Position numbers and translations under genes: made by a program
IMG/VR virus record: IMGVR_UViG_3300034523_000118
Location: 1-48,986 of that record
Length of the DNA: 48,986 bases
Direction: 5' to 3' (one strand)
DNA from: a virus
Shown here: positions 47,802 to 48,986 of the stretch, in pieces
Position numbering within the stretch: the stretch's first letter is position 1
Layout: every line of letters starts with the position of its first letter
The notes under the pieces: generated by a model
Told to the model about the DNA's origin: nothing
Seen by the model: the letters and a program-made list of their open reading frames with translations, nothing else
Databases searched by the model: none

Positions 47802-48103
47802 TGGCCGGGATACCGAAGGCGTGGCTGGATGAGCTGAACGACCAGTTTTCCCTGGTAACCGATCCAGACGGGCGCGCCGCTGTGCTCGATGAGATGGCCT
47901 ATGCCGCTCACCGTCGGCGTGAAGTCAGTTCGGAAAACCTGGTCGATATGCTGGAGCTGTCCGAGGCGGCTCGGCTTTGGGCGCTGACAGAGCACGAAGA
48001 GGCCTATCACATCGGCCTGTTCCAGTACGAATCGTGGGAGGGGATGGGGAGTGATGAGCCAGGCCGGATCATCGTTGGCAGAACGCCAGGGTGGGGGTGC
48101 TGA
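47798..48103 (+). CDS. Second gene of the SOS cassette, 101 aa
   Basis: The start overlaps the upstream stop (ATGATGG; a second ATG at 47801 is equally possible). The protein is acidic and helical ([40 protein letters not shown]). With the previous gene it forms a two-gene unit behind the LexA box. No family recognised. Confidence 0.65.
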   Translation: MMAGIPKAWLDELNDQFSLVTDPDGRAAVLDEMAYAAHRRREVSSENLVDMLELSEAARLWALTEHEEAYHIGLFQYESWEGMGSDEPGRIIVGRTPGWGC

Positions 48104-48190
48104 GGCTGTCTAAAACTGCCCTAAAGCTTCTCGGTTTTACTGGGTGAAAGTCGCGGAAACTGGCTGAACCGTATTAGACAGGCTGGATTC

Positions 48191-48215
48191 TCAGGCCGCT
48201 TGTGGCGCGGCCTGA
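48191..48215 (+). terminator. Hairpin after the SOS cassette
   Basis: TCAGGCCGC (48191-48199) pairs with GCGGCCTGA (48207-48215), followed by GCTTTG. It separates the cassette from the convergent gene at 48242. An 8-bp dyad (CTGTCTAA/TTAGACAG) spans 48108-48181. Confidence 0.5.
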
Positions 48216-48241
48216 GCTTTGAATCTCACGCTACTGCTGCA

Positions 48242-48526
48242 TTACTGTAGGTTGCGCACATCGAAAAGATACGAGCCGATGGCCTCGGCGCGGCGCGCGA
48301 ACTGTTCAATGGTCTTGCTCCGATACACCTCTACGCCTGGTTGACGCTCCGAGACCGTCCGGTGAATGGCCTCATAGAACTGCTCGTAAGCGATCGAGTA
48401 GCCAAGCTCGCTGAAGGTCACATGGAGCGCTTGGTGAAAACGCTCTTCATCCTTCGGGTGCCTGGTATGCCAAGTGTCAACGCGTAGCCAGGGCAGTAGG
48501 AAGAGCTGAAGTGCCTGTATGTCCAT
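48242..48526 (-). CDS. Hypothetical protein near attR, 94 aa
   Basis: The ATG at 48526 follows AGGAAGCTCATC. The peptide (MDIQALQLFLLPWLRVDTWH, PKDEERFHQALHVTFSELGY) looks natural. An in-frame extension to 48847 has different composition and runs through the inverted repeats, so I do not accept it. Last gene before the attachment site; function unknown. Confidence 0.6.
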   Translation of the reverse strand: MDIQALQLFLLPWLRVDTWHTRHPKDEERFHQALHVTFSELGYSIAYEQFYEAIHRTVSERQPGVEVYRSKTIEQFARRAEAIGSYLFDVRNLQ

Positions 48527-48590
48527 GATGAGCTTCCTGCAGGGTAGTGGTTCACCAGATTCTAACGACCATGCAAGGGCTTTTTCATCA

Positions 48591-48745
48591 AAAATCGATT
48601 CCAAAACCGAAGCGGCGACCCTTGCAGTATGCGGCCTATAGCCTTGCCGTTTCGTCTTTGTTTTGGAATCGATTTTGCCTCTTAGCCAGCATGGATTGAG
48701 GGTTTGTGCCACGGTCTTGAAATCCGCTGACAAGGAGGCAAAATC
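48591..48745. repeat. Inverted repeats next to attR (possible integrase arm sites)
   Basis: AAAATCGATTCCAAAAC (48591-48607) is a perfect inverse of 48660-48676. GATTTTGCCTC (48671-48681) is the inverse of 48735-48745. They lie 115-270 bp from the tRNA fragment in a stretch without a convincing gene (48527-48858), as expected for arm-type integrase or excisionase sites. Confidence 0.6.
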
Positions 48746-48858
48746 AGTTCCGCAACTGCTCCTATGCCCCTTGATTTTAAAGGGCTGGAGCGAAGCTAGA
48801 AATGATTCTATGCGGAATTGATAATCGCGTAAGCTACTGAAATTCAAGGAAATGCAGG

Positions 48859-48907
48859 GCGGATTGCAAATCCGTCTACGCCGGTTCGATTCCGACCTCG
48901 GCCTCCA
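48859..48907 (+). tRNA. 3' part of tRNA-Cys (GCA): attR
   Basis: The sequence is the 3' two-thirds of a tRNA-Cys: anticodon arm GCGGA-TTGCAAA-TCCGT (48859-48875; anticodon GCA), T arm with TTCGATT loop (48885-48891), the 3' acceptor strand CTCGGCC (48897-48903) and TCCA. No 5' half precedes it, so it is the copy left by integration at the gene's 3' end. The T stem has one C-A mismatch. The intact gene should lie at attL, left of the window. Chromosomal DNA starts about here. Confidence 0.8.
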
Positions 48908-48918
48908 CCATTCGAAAG

Positions 48919-48947
48919 CCCCGCAGATTAACGTCTGCGGGGTTTTT
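48919..48947 (+). terminator. Chromosomal terminator behind tRNA-Cys
   Basis: CCCCGCAGA (48919-48927) pairs perfectly with TCTGCGGGG (48934-48942), followed by T5. This is a typical tRNA-operon terminator. 48948-48986 is too short to interpret. Confidence 0.85.
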
Positions 48948-48986
48948 CTTTATGGGTTTGAAAAGGCCAAGAGTTCCGAAACTTTT

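Noticed and set aside
48527-48847. N-terminal extension of the 48242-48526 gene to a 201-residue protein
   Set aside because: The added part spans the inverted repeats, has low-quality composition and no ribosome-binding site; the ATG at 48526 has one.
48859-48910. A complete functional tRNA gene at the right end
   Set aside because: The acceptor 5' strand and D arm are missing; only the anticodon arm, T arm and 3' end are present.

Overview
The window is most of one lambda-type (siphovirus-like) prophage, almost certainly in a Pseudomonas of the putida/fluorescens type. The reasons are high-GC coding sequence, a DUF1654 gene (a family I know mainly from Pseudomonas), lambdoid gene order, and a right end that falls in the 3' part of a tRNA-Cys gene followed by its terminator. 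The left end is cut by the tail of an IS5-family transposase, and the left attachment site lies outside the window.

Layout. (1) 1-260: IS remnant. (2) 261-3661, minus strand: early-left operon (DUF2303 protein, small Rmf-like protein, SSB, membrane protein, LuxR-type HTH protein, small genes), read from a PL-like promoter at 3944-3972 that overlaps two 12-bp operators. (3) 3948-8654: immunity region bounded by copies of the same operator. It holds a DUF1654 gene, a GAF-GGDEF diguanylate cyclase with an intact active site and I-site, a KilA-N/P63C-like protein placed like a prophage exclusion gene, a secreted protein, and the CI-type repressor. (4) 8633-14574, plus strand: PR, Cro-like protein, O-like replication protein, DnaB helicase, YbcO-like and VRR-NUC nucleases, a tyrosine integrase in an unusual mid-genome position, and a Q-type antiterminator followed by a PR'-like promoter. 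(5) 14600-32400: holins, HNH nuclease, candidate cos, HK97-type packaging and head genes, then the tail genes, including a G/GT chaperone pair with a lambda-type GGGAAAG -1 frameshift site, a tape measure, and M, L and K homologues. (6) 32400-45917: gpI, a very large J protein (2681 aa) with exact 366-bp tandem repeats and three jelly-roll-like modules, an endolysin-like protein, nested Rz/Rz1 spanins, and several inserted morons. (7) 45918-48910: an AT-rich acyltransferase moron with its own promoter, a small two-gene cassette behind a near-perfect LexA box, inverted repeats probably belonging to the attachment arm, and attR.

How it works together. CI and Cro probably act on the shared TGCACCAGTGCA-type operators at PL and PR. 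Q probably reads through the many intrinsic terminators that sit inside the late operon, each directly in front of a ribosome-binding site. Expression in the lysogen is expected from the cI operon, the KilA-N/P63C-like gene, the acyltransferase and the lipoprotein, giving candidate superinfection-exclusion and host-surface functions. I see no CRISPR array or rRNA, and no tRNA beyond the attR fragment.
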